NCBI RefSeq assembly: GCF_000455285.1
Contig: NZ_HG005290.1
Coordinates: forward strand, 21,979-73,188
From: Candidatus Stoquefichus massiliensis AP9
Lineage (GTDB): Bacteria > Bacillota_I > Bacilli_A > Erysipelotrichales > Coprobacillaceae
Direction: 5' to 3'
DNA length: 51,210 nt
Part shown: positions 33,994 to 44,464 of the stretch, one piece after another
How the letters are laid out: every line of letters starts with the position of its first letter
Position numbering within the stretch: position 1 is the first letter of the stretch
Notes under the pieces: generated by a model
What the model was told of the DNA's origin: nothing
Database searches by the model: none
What the model saw: only the letters and a program-made list of their open reading frames with translations
Program-made: the position numbers and the translations under genes

Positions 33994-34024
33994 GGAGCTC
34001 GATTAATCGAGCTCCTTATTTTTA
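33988..34024. terminator. Bidirectional terminator between the phosphatase gene and plsY
   Basis: Perfect long palindrome: AATAAGGAGCTCGAT and ATCGAGCTCCTTATT around a 2-4 base loop (centre 34003-34004), A tract on the left, T tract on the right. Confidence 0.92.
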
Positions 34025-34630
34025 CATCCAAGTGATTTTACTTTCAGTACCATCTTTTATTCTTATAATATTCGCTTTATGTTTATAAACTAATAAGGCA
34101 ACAATACAGGCATTTGTTATAATGCCTATCTGACTATAACCAATAAATGGGGAAACAACCAATATTGATATAGACGCTAATATTGAAGATAAAGAAACAT
34201 ATTTTGAAACCTTTAAAGTGATCAAGAAAATAATCATCGCAATAATAAAGGCAAAAACATTGGTAACCAAAGCATATCCAATGGCCACAGAAACAGCTTT
34301 TCCACCACGAAATCCAGCAAAAATAGGATAACAATGTCCAATCACGCAAGCTAGAGCACAAGGGTAGATAATATCACCATTTAATCCTATATAATGAGCA
34401 ATAACTTTCGCAATTAAAATAGAAATACAACATTTAGAAGCGTCCAATAAAATGACAACTATACCAGCTTTTTTTCCTAAAACTCTTCCTGCATTTGTTC
34501 CACCTAGATTACCAGAACCACTCTCTCTTACATCAGTGTTATAAAATAATTTTCCTATCACCAATGCAAAAGGAATGGAACCATATAAATAACTCATAAT
34601 GACTAATACTATGTAAATGAATATATCCAT
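34022..34630 (-). CDS. plsY: Acyl-phosphate glycerol-3-phosphate acyltransferase PlsY
   Basis: Membrane enzyme (about 202 aa, five or more helices) that moves the acyl group of acyl-phosphate to glycerol 3-phosphate, first step of phospholipid synthesis. The three active-site motifs are seen: YGSIPFALVIGK, SGSGNLGGTNAGRVLGKKAG (in place of the more common GNPGATN), and GHCYPIFAGFRGGKAVSVAIG. The open frame is 10 codons longer, but GAGGATG before the codon at 34630 supports the MDIFIYI start. Divergent from parE, as in Bacillus (plsY-parE-parC). Confidence 0.93.
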   Translation of the reverse strand: MDIFIYIVLVIMSYLYGSIPFALVIGKLFYNTDVRESGSGNLGGTNAGRVLGKKAGIVVILLDASKCCISILIAKVIAHYIGLNGDIIYPCALACVIGHCYPIFAGFRGGKAVSVAIGYALVTNVFAFIIAMIIFLITLKVSKYVSLSSILASISILVVSPFIGYSQIGIITNACIVALLVYKHKANIIRIKDGTESKITWM

Positions 34631-34797
34631 ATTTTCACATCCTCGACCATAATTATACATGAAAAGAGTGAAAAATCAATGATTTAAAGTGCTGAAAGTA
34701 GTCGTTATTTTTCTAAGTTGATAAACAGTTGAAAACTTCTAGCATAAATAAATGTTTTTTGGTATAATTTAAGAGTTGCGAAGGGAGGATATCATAA

Positions 34798-36726
34798 ATG
34801 AAAAAAAATCATTATGATGAATCAAATATACAAATCTTAGAAGGATTAGAGGCTGTTCGTAAGCGTCCTGGTATGTATATTGGCTCTACTGATTATCGTG
34901 GTTTACATCATTTGGTTTGGGAAATTGTCGATAATTCCATAGATGAAGCCTTAGCAGGATTTGGTCAAAAAATTACTGTTACAATTGGTAAAGATAATAG
35001 CATTAAAGTAGAAGATGATGGACGTGGAATGCCAACTGGTATGCATGCCTCAGGTAAACCAACAACTGAAGTTATTTTAACTATTTTACATGCTGGTGGG
35101 AAATTTAGTGAAGATGGGGGCTATAAGACATCAGGGGGGTTACATGGTGTTGGTTCTTCAGTAGTTAATGCATTAAGTGAATGGTTAGAAGTGACTGTAT
35201 ATCGTGATGGTAAAATCTATCAGCAAAGATTTGAAGATGGTGCTAAGAAAATTTCTCCATTAAAAGTTATTGGAAAAACATCACGTACTGGAACAACAAT
35301 TCATTTTAAACCTAATTCTGAAATATTCTCAACTATTGAATTTAATTATTCTACAATTTGTGAAAGACTTAAAGAAAGTGCCTTTTTATTAAGAGGCATT
35401 GAAATGGTTGTGAGAGATGAGAGAAGTGAGCGAGAGGAATCTTTTCAATTCGAAAATGGATTAGAAGCTTTCATTGATTATTTGAATGTTGATAAAACAT
35501 TGCTTCATAAAACAATATCTTTTGATGACACATCTCATTCTATTGAAGTAGAAATTGCCTTACAATTTACTGATGGATATCATGAGACATTGATATCATT
35601 TGTTAATCTTGTTAGAACTGGTGATGGTGGTACACATGAAACAGGTTTTAAATCAGGTCTAACAAAAGTTTTTAATGAATATGCTAGAAAATATGGTTTG
35701 TTAAAACAGAAGGATAAGAATTTAGAAGGTACGGACGTTCGTGAAGGATTAACTGCTATTGTATCAGTAAAGATTCCTGAATCTCTATTGCAGTTTGAAG
35801 GACAGACAAAATCTAAATTAGGAACACCAGAAGCAAGAAATATAGTTGATAGTGTTGTTTATGAACAAATCAATTATTATCTTGAAGAAAATAAAGAGGT
35901 TGCTAATAAGTTAATTAATAAAATGACAAAAGCTGCACAAGCACGTAATGCTGCTAGAAAAGCACGTGAAGAAGCACGTAAGGGAAAAGGAAATAAGACT
36001 GAAAAGATTTTGAGTGGAAAGTTAGCTCCTGCTCAGTCTAAAGATAAAAAGAAAAAAGAATTATATCTAGTTGAAGGTGATTCTGCTGGTGGTAGTGCTA
36101 AACAAGGACGAGATCGTAAATTTCAAGCAATCTTGCCTTTGCGTGGAAAAGTTTTAAATGCTGAAAAAACTTCAATGGCAGATATTCTTAAAAATGAAGA
36201 AATTGCAACTATCATTAATACTGTTGGTGCTGGCATTGGTGATGATTTCAATGCTGAGAATTCCAATTATGCGAAAGTCATTATTATGACTGATGCTGAT
36301 ACAGATGGGGCGCATATTCAAGTTCTTTTACTGACTTTCTTTTATCGTTATATGCGTGGTTTAATTACATCTGGGCGTGTTTATATTGCAATGCCGCCAC
36401 TCTATAAAGTATCTAAGAAAAATGGAAAACACAGTGATTCTCTTTATGCTTGGGATGATCATGAACTGGAAGATGCTAAAGGCAAAGTGGGACGTGGTTA
36501 TACAATTCAAAGATACAAAGGTTTAGGAGAGATGAATGCTGATCAGTTATGGGAAACAACAATGAATCCTGAAACACGAACTTTAATTCAAGTTTCAATT
36601 GAGGATGCTGCACTTGTGGAAAGACGTGTTTCAGTATTAATGGGAGATAAAGTGGAACCAAGAAGAGAATGGATTGAGGAAAATGTTCAATTCTCATTAG
36701 AAGATTCATTCTTTATTACAAATTAA
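34798..36726 (+). CDS. parE: DNA topoisomerase IV subunit B
   Basis: ATPase subunit of topoisomerase IV, which separates daughter chromosomes. 642 aa. GHKL ATPase ([35 protein letters not shown]), transducer, and TOPRIM domain with [15 protein letters not shown] and DADTDGAHI, then [15 protein letters not shown]. Length and the pairing with parC favour ParE over GyrB. SD AAGGGAGGATAT at 34783-34793. Transcribed with parC, 11 bases apart. The upstream region 34631-34797 holds divergent promoters towards plsY and parE (a TATAAT-like box near 34762). Confidence 0.95.
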   Translation: MKKNHYDESNIQILEGLEAVRKRPGMYIGSTDYRGLHHLVWEIVDNSIDEALAGFGQKITVTIGKDNSIKVEDDGRGMPTGMHASGKPTTEVILTILHAGGKFSEDGGYKTSGGLHGVGSSVVNALSEWLEVTVYRDGKIYQQRFEDGAKKISPLKVIGKTSRTGTTIHFKPNSEIFSTIEFNYSTICERLKESAFLLRGIEMVVRDERSEREESFQFENGLEAFIDYLNVDKTLLHKTISFDDTSHSIEVEIALQFTDGYHETLISFVNLVRTGDGGTHETGFKSGLTKVFNEYARKYGLLKQKDKNLEGTDVREGLTAIVSVKIPESLLQFEGQTKSKLGTPEARNIVDSVVYEQINYYLEENKEVANKLINKMTKAAQARNAARKAREEARKGKGNKTEKILSGKLAPAQSKDKKKKELYLVEGDSAGGSAKQGRDRKFQAILPLRGKVLNAEKTSMADILKNEEIATIINTVGAGIGDDFNAENSNYAKVIIMTDADTDGAHIQVLLLTFFYRYMRGLITSGRVYIAMPPLYKVSKKNGKHSDSLYAWDDHELEDAKGKVGRGYTIQRYKGLGEMNADQLWETTMNPETRTLIQVSIEDAALVERRVSVLMGDKVEPRREWIEENVQFSLEDSFFITN

Positions 36727-36737
36727 GGAGGGTATGC

Positions 36738-39362
36738 ATGAGCGAAAAGATATTAACTGAATCATTAGATGATATCATGGGTGATCGTTTTGGAAAATAT
36801 TCTAAGTATATAATTCAAGATCGTGCATTACCTGATGTCAGAGATGGATTAAAACCAGTTCAAAGAAGAATTTTATATGCTATGTATAAGGAAGGAAATA
36901 CACATTTAAAAGCTTATCGAAAATCTGCTAAAACTGTAGGAAATGTTATTGGAAATTATCATCCTCATGGTGATAGTTCTGTATATGAAGCGATGGTTCG
37001 TTTGTCACAAGAGTGGAAAATGCGTATTCCACTTGTTGATATGCAGGGGAATAATGGGTCAATTGATAATGATCCAGCAGCTGCTATGCGATATACAGAA
37101 GCACGACTTTCAGCAATTGCTTCTGAACTTCTTAAAGACATAGATAAAGAAACTGTCAAGATGGCATTGAATTTTGATGATACTGAATATGAGCCTACTG
37201 TTTTACCAGCTAAATATCCTAATTTGTTAGTTAATGGAGCAACAGGCATCTCAGCTGGATATGCAACAGATATACCTCCTCATAATTTAGGAGAAGTTAT
37301 AGATGCAACGATTTACCGTATTTTACATCCTCATTGTACATTGGATCATTTGATGGAATTTATGAAAGGTCCCGATTTTCCTACAGGAGCAATTGTTGAA
37401 GGAAAAAAGGGAATTCGTGGTGCTTTTGAAACTGGAAAAGGAAAAGTTGTTGTGAGGTCTTGTGTTCATATTGTTGAAGAAAAGAATATGAATAAGATTG
37501 TTGTGAGTGAAATTCCTTATGAAGTCAATAAAGCGGAACTTGTGAGAAAATTAGATGAAATTCGTTTTAATAAAAATATTGATGGTATTATTGAAGTTCG
37601 TGATGAATCTGATCGTAATGGTTTAAGTATAGTTATTGATTTAAAGAAAGATGTAGATATTCAAAACACTCTTAATTATTTTTATAAGAATACAGATTTA
37701 CAAAAGAATTATTCATATAATATGGTTGCTATTAAAAATAAAAGGCCTGAGTGTATGGGAATTATTGATATTATTGATGGTTATATTGGACATCAGATTG
37801 AAGTGATTACTAAACGTTCTCTTTTTGACTTGAATAAAGCTCAACAAAGGAAACATATTGTTGATGGATTAATCAAGGCTGTATCTATTCTTGATGAAGT
37901 TGTTCATACAATACGTCATTCTAAAGATAAACAAGATGCTAAGAAAAACTTACAATTACAATATCAATTTTCTGAAGAACAAGCAGAAGCAATTGTCATG
38001 CTACAATTGTATCGTTTAACAAATACTGATATTGTTGCTTTAGAAAAAGAAAAGGCTGAGTTAGAAATTTTAATCACAACTTTAAATGATATATTAAATA
38101 GTGATAAAATCTTAAGAAAAGTTGTCATTGATGAACTGAAAAATGTAAAAAAACAATATCCTTCACCAAGGTTAACAGAAATTAAAGATGAAGTTTTAGA
38201 AGTAACAATTAATGAAGAAGCCATGATTTTACCAGAAGATATTTATGTATCTGTTTCTCGAGATGGCTATATTAAGAGAATATCACAGAGATCATATAAA
38301 GCGAGTGAAAATACACCTATTGGTAAAAAAGAAGATGATGTCTTGGTTGATTTACATTTTGCTAATACTTTAGATAAGTTGTTAGTTTTTACTGATCAGG
38401 GAAATTATTTATTTATTCCATTACATAAGTTAGAAGAATTTAAATGGAAAGAATTAGGGAAACATATTAGTTATTTAGTGAAAGTATCTCCTAATGAGAA
38501 GATGATTGGTTCTATCTTGGTGAAATCATTTGACTTGCCACTTTATGTTGTCTTTGCTTCACGTTTTGGACAAGTTAAACGTGTAGCTTTAAAAGATTTT
38601 GAAGTAGCTAGATATAGCAAACCAATGAAATGTATGAATCTCAAAAAAGATGATTCACTCTTAAAAATTAGTTTAAGTGATGATCATCAAGGAATTATTT
38701 TAACAACACGTGCAGGCTATGCTACTTTATATAGTGAACAGGAAATTTCTATACTAGGTGTGAAGGCTGGTGGAATTAAAGGAATTAATTTAAAGAATGA
38801 TGAACTTGTTTCAATGTGTGTATTCAATCCTCTTCAAGCTGATTCTTATGTTCTGTTAAGTGATCAGCCTGGAATTAAACGTATGCGTGTTTCTGATATT
38901 CCAAGCTGTAACCGAGCTACAAAAGGAAATCTTGTTTTTAAATCACCAAAAACAAATCAAATTCATGCTTTTGATGCAATGATATTAAAAACACAATCAG
39001 AGCTTGTTTTACAAACATATCAACAAGACTTGACAATTCAAGTGAAAGATTATGGCTATGGACAATTACAAAGTAAACCAAGCCTAATTACGTCTTTAAA
39101 GGATCAAGAATTGCATTATATTTATAATGTTCAAACCTTATCAACAGATTGTTTTGATGTAGAGAAAATAAAAGAAGAGAAAACTGATATATTTGAAGTT
39201 AATAAAGAACCTGATTTATTTGAAGAAGAGATGGTAGAATCTTTACTAGAGGAAAAGGTTGAACCAATCATTGTTCAACCTATAAAAAAGAAAGAATCTA
39301 AAGAAGACGATAAACATTTTGAGCCTATTTCTTTTGATGATCTTTTTAAAGAAGATTTTTAG
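36738..39362 (+). CDS. parC: DNA topoisomerase IV subunit A
   Basis: Breakage-reunion subunit, 874 aa. Catalytic Tyr119 in [11 protein letters not shown], winged-helix region [15 protein letters not shown] (76-90), and C-terminal beta-propeller repeats (about 500-800) ending in an acidic tail rich in Glu/Asp (about 815-874). The quinolone-determining positions are Ser80 and Glu84, the residues usually found in susceptible strains. SD AAGGAGGG at 36725-36732. The long acidic tail is longer than in many homologues. Ends in a terminator shared with sigK. Confidence 0.95.
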   Translation: MSEKILTESLDDIMGDRFGKYSKYIIQDRALPDVRDGLKPVQRRILYAMYKEGNTHLKAYRKSAKTVGNVIGNYHPHGDSSVYEAMVRLSQEWKMRIPLVDMQGNNGSIDNDPAAAMRYTEARLSAIASELLKDIDKETVKMALNFDDTEYEPTVLPAKYPNLLVNGATGISAGYATDIPPHNLGEVIDATIYRILHPHCTLDHLMEFMKGPDFPTGAIVEGKKGIRGAFETGKGKVVVRSCVHIVEEKNMNKIVVSEIPYEVNKAELVRKLDEIRFNKNIDGIIEVRDESDRNGLSIVIDLKKDVDIQNTLNYFYKNTDLQKNYSYNMVAIKNKRPECMGIIDIIDGYIGHQIEVITKRSLFDLNKAQQRKHIVDGLIKAVSILDEVVHTIRHSKDKQDAKKNLQLQYQFSEEQAEAIVMLQLYRLTNTDIVALEKEKAELEILITTLNDILNSDKILRKVVIDELKNVKKQYPSPRLTEIKDEVLEVTINEEAMILPEDIYVSVSRDGYIKRISQRSYKASENTPIGKKEDDVLVDLHFANTLDKLLVFTDQGNYLFIPLHKLEEFKWKELGKHISYLVKVSPNEKMIGSILVKSFDLPLYVVFASRFGQVKRVALKDFEVARYSKPMKCMNLKKDDSLLKISLSDDHQGIILTTRAGYATLYSEQEISILGVKAGGIKGINLKNDELVSMCVFNPLQADSYVLLSDQPGIKRMRVSDIPSCNRATKGNLVFKSPKTNQIHAFDAMILKTQSELVLQTYQQDLTIQVKDYGYGQLQSKPSLITSLKDQELHYIYNVQTLSTDCFDVEKIKEEKTDIFEVNKEPDLFEEEMVESLLEEKVEPIIVQPIKKKESKEDDKHFEPISFDDLFKEDF

Positions 39363-39390
39363 AATATGAGATATCCTCATATTCTTTTAT
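39361..39390. terminator. Bidirectional terminator between parC and sigK
   Basis: AGAATATGAG (39361-39370), loop ATATC, CTCATATTCT (39376-39385), T-rich on the right and A-rich on the left. Confidence 0.82.
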
Positions 39391-40070
39391 TTATCATTTA
39401 AATAGGCTTTTAATAATTTGATTAATGCTCTTTTTTCTAGACGTGATACATAGGAACGTGAAATGTGCATATGAGCAGCAATCTCTTTTTGAGTATAAAT
39501 TTGATGATTGTTTAATCCATAACGCCAGACAAGAATATCTTGTTCTCTAGGTGTTAATAATACGAAATATTCTTGCAATTTACGAATTTGATCATTTGTT
39601 TGAATTTGATCAATCATTTCTTTTTGTTCGCATGGTAAAATATCTAAAAGTGTCATTTCACCACCATCTTTATCCATGCCCAAAACTTCATTTAAAGACA
39701 CATCAAGAGATGTTTTCTTATTACCTCGCATATGCATAAGAATTTCATTTTCAATACATTTTGCAGCATAAGTGCCTAATTTTGTGGCTTTATCAGGCTT
39801 ATAACTATCGATAGCCTTTATTAGGCCAATTGTCCCAATACTAATTAAATCTTCTTGTAAGTCTTTACCACCATCATATTTTTTCACAATATGAGCAACA
39901 AGTCTTAAATTATGTTCAATGAGCTGATTACGAGCTTCATGATCACCTTGAAAATATTTTTCTAATAATTCATTTTCTTGCTGAGCTGTGAGTTGTGGTT
40001 TGAAAGCTTGCGTTTTAATGAATGAGACAAATAAAAATTGTTGTAATAATGTAACAAGTGTTGTAAACAT
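39387..40070 (-). CDS. sigK: Sporulation sigma factor sigma-K (pro-form)
   Basis: RNA polymerase sigma factor of the late mother cell, about 227 aa. The sequence ARNQLIEHNLRLVAHIVKKY, DLISIGTIGLIKAIDSYKPDK, TKLGTYAAKCIENEILMHMRGNKK and ISRSYVSRLEKRALIKL line up with Bacillus SigK all along regions 2 and 4. The N terminus, MFTTLVTLLQQFLFVSFIK, matches the hydrophobic pro-sequence removed by SpoIVFB. Start codon: the GAGGTGG at 40073-40080 (minus strand) precedes ATG 40070; the frame upstream of it lacks an SD. The gene is uninterrupted: no skin element. Drives, by inference, the dpa operon at 7969 and other late genes with GerE. Confidence 0.93.
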   Translation of the reverse strand: MFTTLVTLLQQFLFVSFIKTQAFKPQLTAQQENELLEKYFQGDHEARNQLIEHNLRLVAHIVKKYDGGKDLQEDLISIGTIGLIKAIDSYKPDKATKLGTYAAKCIENEILMHMRGNKKTSLDVSLNEVLGMDKDGGEMTLLDILPCEQKEMIDQIQTNDQIRKLQEYFVLLTPREQDILVWRYGLNNHQIYTQKEIAAHMHISRSYVSRLEKRALIKLLKAYLNDK

Positions 40071-40085
40071 AATCCACCTCAAAAC

Positions 40086-40113
40086 ATTATATGAAAATTG
40101 TCGATGTTTATGT
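40086..40113 (-). promoter_or_regulatory. Possible sigma-E type promoter of sigK
   Basis: On the minus strand CATATAAT (complement of 40086-40093) is one base off the sigma-E -10 CATACAAT, with an ATA-containing element (40106-40113) about 15 bases upstream. In Bacillus sigK is first transcribed by sigma-E. The same bases also look like a vegetative TATAAT, so the reading is not unique. Confidence 0.35.
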
Positions 40114-40168
40114 TTAGGCTTTTCTTCTCTTAAGAAATAAGGTACAATAGTCAAAAAGGAAGGTATGT

Positions 40169-41269
40169 ATGGAAAAAATGATGAAATGTTTTGGCTGTGG
40201 GGCCATCATTCAAAATGAAAATGAAAAACATATTGGATATGTTCCCAAGAATGCCATGAATAAAGATAAAGTATTGTGTCAAAGATGCTTCCAACTAAAA
40301 AATTATCATAAATTACAGGAAACATCATTAACAAAAGATGATTTTTTAAATATTCTTCAGCAAATTGGTGAAAAAGACTGTTTGGTTGTTTATATGATTG
40401 ATTTGTTTGATTTTAATGGGAGTCTTATTCAAGGATTAATGCGTCATATAGCTTTTAATGATGTTCTTGTTTTAGCAAATAAGCGAGATATTTTGCCAAA
40501 ATCTGTTAAAGAAAGAAAACTTGAGCATTGGGTGAGAAGACAATTAAAAGAAGAAGGACTGAAACCTATTGATGTGATAATTACAAGTGGTAAAAAACAT
40601 TTGAATCTAGATATGATTTATGATGCAATTATGGAACATCGTCAAAATCGTGATGTTTATGTTGTTGGTGTAACGAACGTTGGGAAATCAACATTTATAA
40701 ATGCTTTATTAAAGCATTATGCAGATGTTGAGAATCAGAATTTAATTACTGTTTCTGAATTTCCAGGGACAACTTTAAATCTCATTGAAATACCATTAGA
40801 TGAGCATACCCATTTATATGATACACCGGGCATCATTAATGAATCACAGATGACACATCTGATTAGACCACAGGATATAAAAAGTGTTATTCCACAAAGT
40901 GAATTAAAACCAATGATATATCAGTTAAATAGCGATCAAACACTTTATTTTGGGGGATTAGCACGTTTGGATTTTATTGCTGGAGAACAAGCTAATTTTA
41001 TTGCTTATTTTTCAAAAAATTTGAAAATTCATCGAACGAAAACAATGAAAGCTGATGATTTGTATAATCGACATCTTACTCTACAATATGAAGTTGAAGG
41101 GATAGAAACAATTGATCAGATGAAATCATATGAATTTCAATTACCTAAAGGTAAATGTGATATTGTGATTTCGGGTTTAGGATTTATTACAATAAGTTCA
41201 CAAGGTGGAAAAGTGAAAGTCATGGCCCCTCCACATGTGAATGTTATGATAAGAGAAGCTATTATATAA
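40169..41269 (+). CDS. yqeH: Ribosome assembly GTPase YqeH
   Basis: Circularly permuted GTPase for 30S assembly, 366 aa. Zinc finger at the N terminus (Cys7, Cys10, Cys37, Cys40). The G motifs come in permuted order: NKRD (G4) near residue 109, then TSG (G5), VTNVGKST (G1), EFPGTT (G2), DTPGI (G3). A C-terminal RNA-binding part follows. First gene of an operon yqeH-yhbY-nadD/yqeK-rsfS-yqeM-mtnN, which in Bacillus has much the same order with aroE added. SD AAGGAAGG at 40156-40163; a TACAAT at 40143-40148 is a likely -10. The opposing promoter of sigK lies in the same 98-base gap. Confidence 0.95.
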   Translation: MEKMMKCFGCGAIIQNENEKHIGYVPKNAMNKDKVLCQRCFQLKNYHKLQETSLTKDDFLNILQQIGEKDCLVVYMIDLFDFNGSLIQGLMRHIAFNDVLVLANKRDILPKSVKERKLEHWVRRQLKEEGLKPIDVIITSGKKHLNLDMIYDAIMEHRQNRDVYVVGVTNVGKSTFINALLKHYADVENQNLITVSEFPGTTLNLIEIPLDEHTHLYDTPGIINESQMTHLIRPQDIKSVIPQSELKPMIYQLNSDQTLYFGGLARLDFIAGEQANFIAYFSKNLKIHRTKTMKADDLYNRHLTLQYEVEGIETIDQMKSYEFQLPKGKCDIVISGLGFITISSQGGKVKVMAPPHVNVMIREAII

Positions 41270-41285
41270 AAGAAAGGAAAATTAT

Positions 41286-41573
41286 ATGTTAACAGGAAAA
41301 CAAAAAAGATATTTAAGAAGTGAAGCGCATCATTTAAATGCTATTTTTCAGGTAGGAAAAGATGGTGTAACAAGCAATCAAGTAAAAGGTATTATTGAGG
41401 CATTAGATTCTCAGGAATTAATGAAAGTTAAACTTTTGGAAAGTTGTCCTGATGATGTTCACAGTGTTGCTTTAGAATTAAGTGTTCAAACAAAGTCAGA
41501 AGTCGTGCAAATTATTGGTCATACTATTGTCCTTTATAAATCATCTGATAAAGGAATATATAAATTACCATGA
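41286..41573 (+). CDS. yhbY: YhbY-family RNA-binding protein
   Basis: 95-residue CRS1-YhbY (KH-like) protein associated with the large ribosomal subunit. Conserved LTGKQKRYLRSEAHHLNAIFQVGKDGVTSNQVKGIIEAL at the N terminus, with the GKDG loop. SD AAAGGAAAA before the ATG. The stop overlaps the next start by four bases. Third gene of this operon in Bacillus too. Confidence 0.95.
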   Translation: MLTGKQKRYLRSEAHHLNAIFQVGKDGVTSNQVKGIIEALDSQELMKVKLLESCPDDVHSVALELSVQTKSEVVQIIGHTIVLYKSSDKGIYKLP

Positions 41574-42670
41574 AAAAGATAGGTTTATTGGGAGGAAGTT
41601 TTGACCCAATCCATAAAGCACATATTGATATTGCATATATGGCTTTAAAGCAGTTACAGCTTGATGAAATTCAGTTTATTCCGACAAAAAACAATCCGTG
41701 GAAAAATGAAAGTGGGGCGAGTGCTTCACAAAGAGTCGAAATGATAAAAATTGCCATTGGTTCACATAAACAAATGACAGTAAACACCATTGAAATTAAT
41801 ACCGAAGGACAACAAAAAAATTATACCTATAATACTTTATTGCAGTTGATTAAGGATAATCCTGAAGTGCAATATACATATATTATGGGGATGGATCAGG
41901 CCAATCTATTTAGCGAATGGAAAAATGCTGAAGCAATAAGCGAGATGGTTCAATTAGTTGCCTTCCAACGTGGTGGTTATCCGATTAATCAGGTATCAAT
42001 TCAAAAATATCATTTCATACAACTTAATAACGAACCAGTTTATGCTTCTAGTAGTGATGTTAGAAATGGTCATATAGAAATGCTGAATCCGGGTGTGTTA
42101 AAGTATATAACTTGTCAGGGACTTTATCTAGAAACAATAGTCGCTTGTAAAATGAAAGAAAAACGTTGGAAACATACATGTAGCGTTGCACATTTAGCAG
42201 CCCAAATTGCCAAAAGTAATGGACTTAATTCTCATCAGGCTTATATTGCTGGAATGTTTCATGATATTGCTAAAGAAATGGATGATGAGCAGGCCTCCTT
42301 TATTATGCAACAGCATTTTTCATTATATATGGATAAACCAAAAGCCATTTGGCATCAATGGGTGTCACGTTATGTGAGTGAACATGAATATTTAATTGAT
42401 GATGAGATTGTTTTAGAGGCTATTGAACATCATACAACTGGATCAGTTCATATTTCGCCAATTGGTAAATGTGTATATGTGGCAGATAAACTTGATCCAT
42501 TACGTGGTTATGATTCATCTGAACAAATCAAGGTTTGTATGGAGAATATTCATCAGGGATTTAGAGATTCTTTAATTGATTTTTATGAATTTTCAACAAA
42601 AAAACAGCGTCCTATTGATGGGTGTTTTTATGAAATTTATGATTATTTTGTAACGGGAGGAGAAATATAA
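41570..42670 (+). CDS. nadD: Fused nicotinate-nucleotide adenylyltransferase and YqeK-type HD hydrolase
   Basis: 366 aa with two enzymes in one chain. Residues 1-190: NadD, making deamido-NAD from nicotinate mononucleotide and ATP; GGSFDPIHKAHI (8-19), IPTKNNPWK, YTYIMGMDQANLFSEW and ASSSDVRNG are its signatures. Residues about 195-360: HD domain of YqeK, a diadenosine tetraphosphate hydrolase; RWKHTCSVAHLA, AGMFHDIAKEM, EAIEHHTTG and VYVADKLDP provide the metal ligands. In Bacillus these are two neighbouring genes; here no stop or frameshift separates them. Such fusions occur in Mollicutes-related lineages as far as I recall. Starts inside yhbY's stop. Confidence 0.93.
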   Translation: MKKIGLLGGSFDPIHKAHIDIAYMALKQLQLDEIQFIPTKNNPWKNESGASASQRVEMIKIAIGSHKQMTVNTIEINTEGQQKNYTYNTLLQLIKDNPEVQYTYIMGMDQANLFSEWKNAEAISEMVQLVAFQRGGYPINQVSIQKYHFIQLNNEPVYASSSDVRNGHIEMLNPGVLKYITCQGLYLETIVACKMKEKRWKHTCSVAHLAAQIAKSNGLNSHQAYIAGMFHDIAKEMDDEQASFIMQQHFSLYMDKPKAIWHQWVSRYVSEHEYLIDDEIVLEAIEHHTTGSVHISPIGKCVYVADKLDPLRGYDSSEQIKVCMENIHQGFRDSLIDFYEFSTKKQRPIDGCFYEIYDYFVTGGEI

Positions 42671-43018
42671 ATGACAAAATTAGAGTGTGTAGTAAAAGCA
42701 ATGGATGATAAATTAGCAACTCATATTGTTGCAATTGATATGCGTGATGCTAGTCCTATTTTTGATACTTTTGTCTTATGCACAGCGAGTAATGAACGTT
42801 TGATGCAGGCAATTAGTCAAAATATTAAAGATGAATGTGATAAATCGGGATATGAAATTAAAAGTATTGAAGGGTTAAGAAATTCAAAATGGCTATTGAT
42901 TGATTTGGGTGATATTGTATGTCATATCTTTGAAGCAAGTGAGAGAGAAAGTTATAATCTCGAAAAGTTATGGGGAGATATGCCTCGTATTAATGTTGAA
43001 GGAATGCTTGCTAAATGA
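42671..43018 (+). CDS. rsfS: Ribosome silencing factor RsfS
   Basis: 115-residue protein that binds ribosomal protein L14 (uL14) and blocks joining of subunits in starvation. Family motif DTFVLCTASNERLMQAI and the C-terminal WLLIDLGDIVCHIFEASERESYNLEKLWGD, complete. Begins directly at the end of the NadD-YqeK gene and overlaps yqeM by four bases. Confidence 0.95.
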   Translation: MTKLECVVKAMDDKLATHIVAIDMRDASPIFDTFVLCTASNERLMQAISQNIKDECDKSGYEIKSIEGLRNSKWLLIDLGDIVCHIFEASERESYNLEKLWGDMPRINVEGMLAK

Positions 43019-43728
43019 GTTATGAAAATTTTGCCTATTATTATGATAGTCTAATGGATCCTCTGTTTTATGAAGATTATTATCAATTCATTATAAAGAA
43101 TTGTCAATTTGATGAGGTTTTAGAATTAGGTTGTGGCACAGGAGAAATGGCTATTCGATTTGCAAAAGATCAAAAAAATATTTTTGCAACAGATCTCTCA
43201 ATTGATATGTTAGAAGTAACAAAACAAAAGGCAATGTCAGAAAATGTTAATTTGATGTTACAAAGAGTTGATATGAGTGATTTTTCTACATCTCATCAGG
43301 TTGATTTGATTTTATGTCTTTGTGATTCTTTGAATTATTTATTAGATGTAGAAGATGTTCTAAAAACATTTATTAATGTTTATCAATCTTTAAAAGAACA
43401 GGGGACATTTATTTTTGATATAGATAGTCTTTATAAGATGAATGTTATTCTTAAAGATTATCATGAAAAAGAAGAGGATAATGAATTTGCATTTGAATGG
43501 CAAGTTGAAAATTTAGATGATGGTTATATTCATCATCATATTTATATTGAAGATAAAATAGAAAATGAAATTGTTAATGAGGATCATTATCAAAAGACAT
43601 ATAGTGTTTCACAGTATTTGTATTGGTTAAATGAAGTTGGTTTTTCTGATATTAAATATTACAGTGATTTTGGTGATTATCATGAGGACTGTGAGAGAGT
43701 AATTTTTGTATGTCAGAAAGGGGAGTAA
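43015..43728 (+). CDS. SAM-dependent methyltransferase, YqeM type
   Basis: 237-residue class I methyltransferase. Motif I VLELGCGTGEMAIRFA (about 40-55), motif II ATDLSIDMLE, motif IV LILCLCDSLNYLL. It corresponds to YqeM of the Bacillus operon; the methylated substrate is unknown. Starts in the stop codon of rsfS (ATGA), and shares no overlap with mtnN, whose SD it contains. Confidence 0.88.
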   Translation: MSYENFAYYYDSLMDPLFYEDYYQFIIKNCQFDEVLELGCGTGEMAIRFAKDQKNIFATDLSIDMLEVTKQKAMSENVNLMLQRVDMSDFSTSHQVDLILCLCDSLNYLLDVEDVLKTFINVYQSLKEQGTFIFDIDSLYKMNVILKDYHEKEEDNEFAFEWQVENLDDGYIHHHIYIEDKIENEIVNEDHYQKTYSVSQYLYWLNEVGFSDIKYYSDFGDYHEDCERVIFVCQKGE

Positions 43729-43730
43729 GC

Positions 43731-44429
43731 ATGATTGGTATTATTGGTGCAATGGAAGAGGAAGTAACTGAAATATTGAAATTAATTGATTTAAAGGTAC
43801 AGAAAACATATTTAGAATATACTTTTTATGAAGGAACAATGAATGGACGTTCTGTTGTTTTATTGCAAGGTGGTATTGGAAAGGTCAATGCAGCCATTTC
43901 TACGACGTTATTATTGACTCATTATGAAGTAGGACTTGTTCTTAATGTTGGTTCAGCAGGTGGATTATTGCCACAAATGCAAAATGTTGGTGATGTTGTG
44001 ATTTCTTCACAAGTTGTTCATCATGATGTAGATGTTACAGCTTTTCAAAGAGTTTATGGTGAAGTGCCTGGAATGCCACTTTATTTTACTGCTGATCAAG
44101 CATTACTTGCATCTGTTCAAGAAATTCTTCAGCAACAAAATATTTCTTCTCATATTGGTTTAATTGCCTCTGGTGATCAGTTTATTTGTCAAGATGAACA
44201 GGTTGAACAGATTGTGAATCACTTTCCGCAAGCAATGTGTGCTGAAATGGAAGCGGCAGCTATTGCACAGGTCTGTCATGTTTTTGGTATTCCTTTTATT
44301 ATTACGCGTTCTTTGAGTGATGTGTTTCATAAAGGAGAAAATGCAGTACAATTTGATGAATATTTAAAGAAAGCAAGTCAGGCATCAGCCCAAATGTGCT
44401 ATGCGCTTGTTTCTTCTTTAGAGCAATAA
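43731..44429 (+). CDS. mtnN: 5'-methylthioadenosine/S-adenosylhomocysteine nucleosidase
   Basis: 232 aa. Cleaves adenine from MTA and SAH, recycling products of methyl transfer. Motifs: IGIIGAMEEEV at the N terminus with catalytic Glu, LLQGGIGKVNAA, NVGSAGGL, SGDQFI, and CAEMEAAAIAQV with the substrate-binding Glu-Met-Glu, then RSLSDV with the catalytic Asp. The frame opens at 43710, but SD GGGGAG (43719-43724) points to ATG 43731. Follows the yqeM methyltransferase. Confidence 0.95.
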   Translation: MIGIIGAMEEEVTEILKLIDLKVQKTYLEYTFYEGTMNGRSVVLLQGGIGKVNAAISTTLLLTHYEVGLVLNVGSAGGLLPQMQNVGDVVISSQVVHHDVDVTAFQRVYGEVPGMPLYFTADQALLASVQEILQQQNISSHIGLIASGDQFICQDEQVEQIVNHFPQAMCAEMEAAAIAQVCHVFGIPFIITRSLSDVFHKGENAVQFDEYLKKASQASAQMCYALVSSLEQ

Positions 44430-44450
44430 CTTGTGTTATTGCTTATTTTT
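44421..44450 (+). terminator. Terminator at the end of mtnN
   Basis: GCAATAAC (44423-44430), loop TTGT, GTTATTGC (44435-44442), T-rich tail. It lies between mtnN and the SD of the next gene, so the U32 gene depends on read-through or a hidden promoter. Confidence 0.82.
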
Positions 44451-44464
44451 TGGAGGTGAAATTA

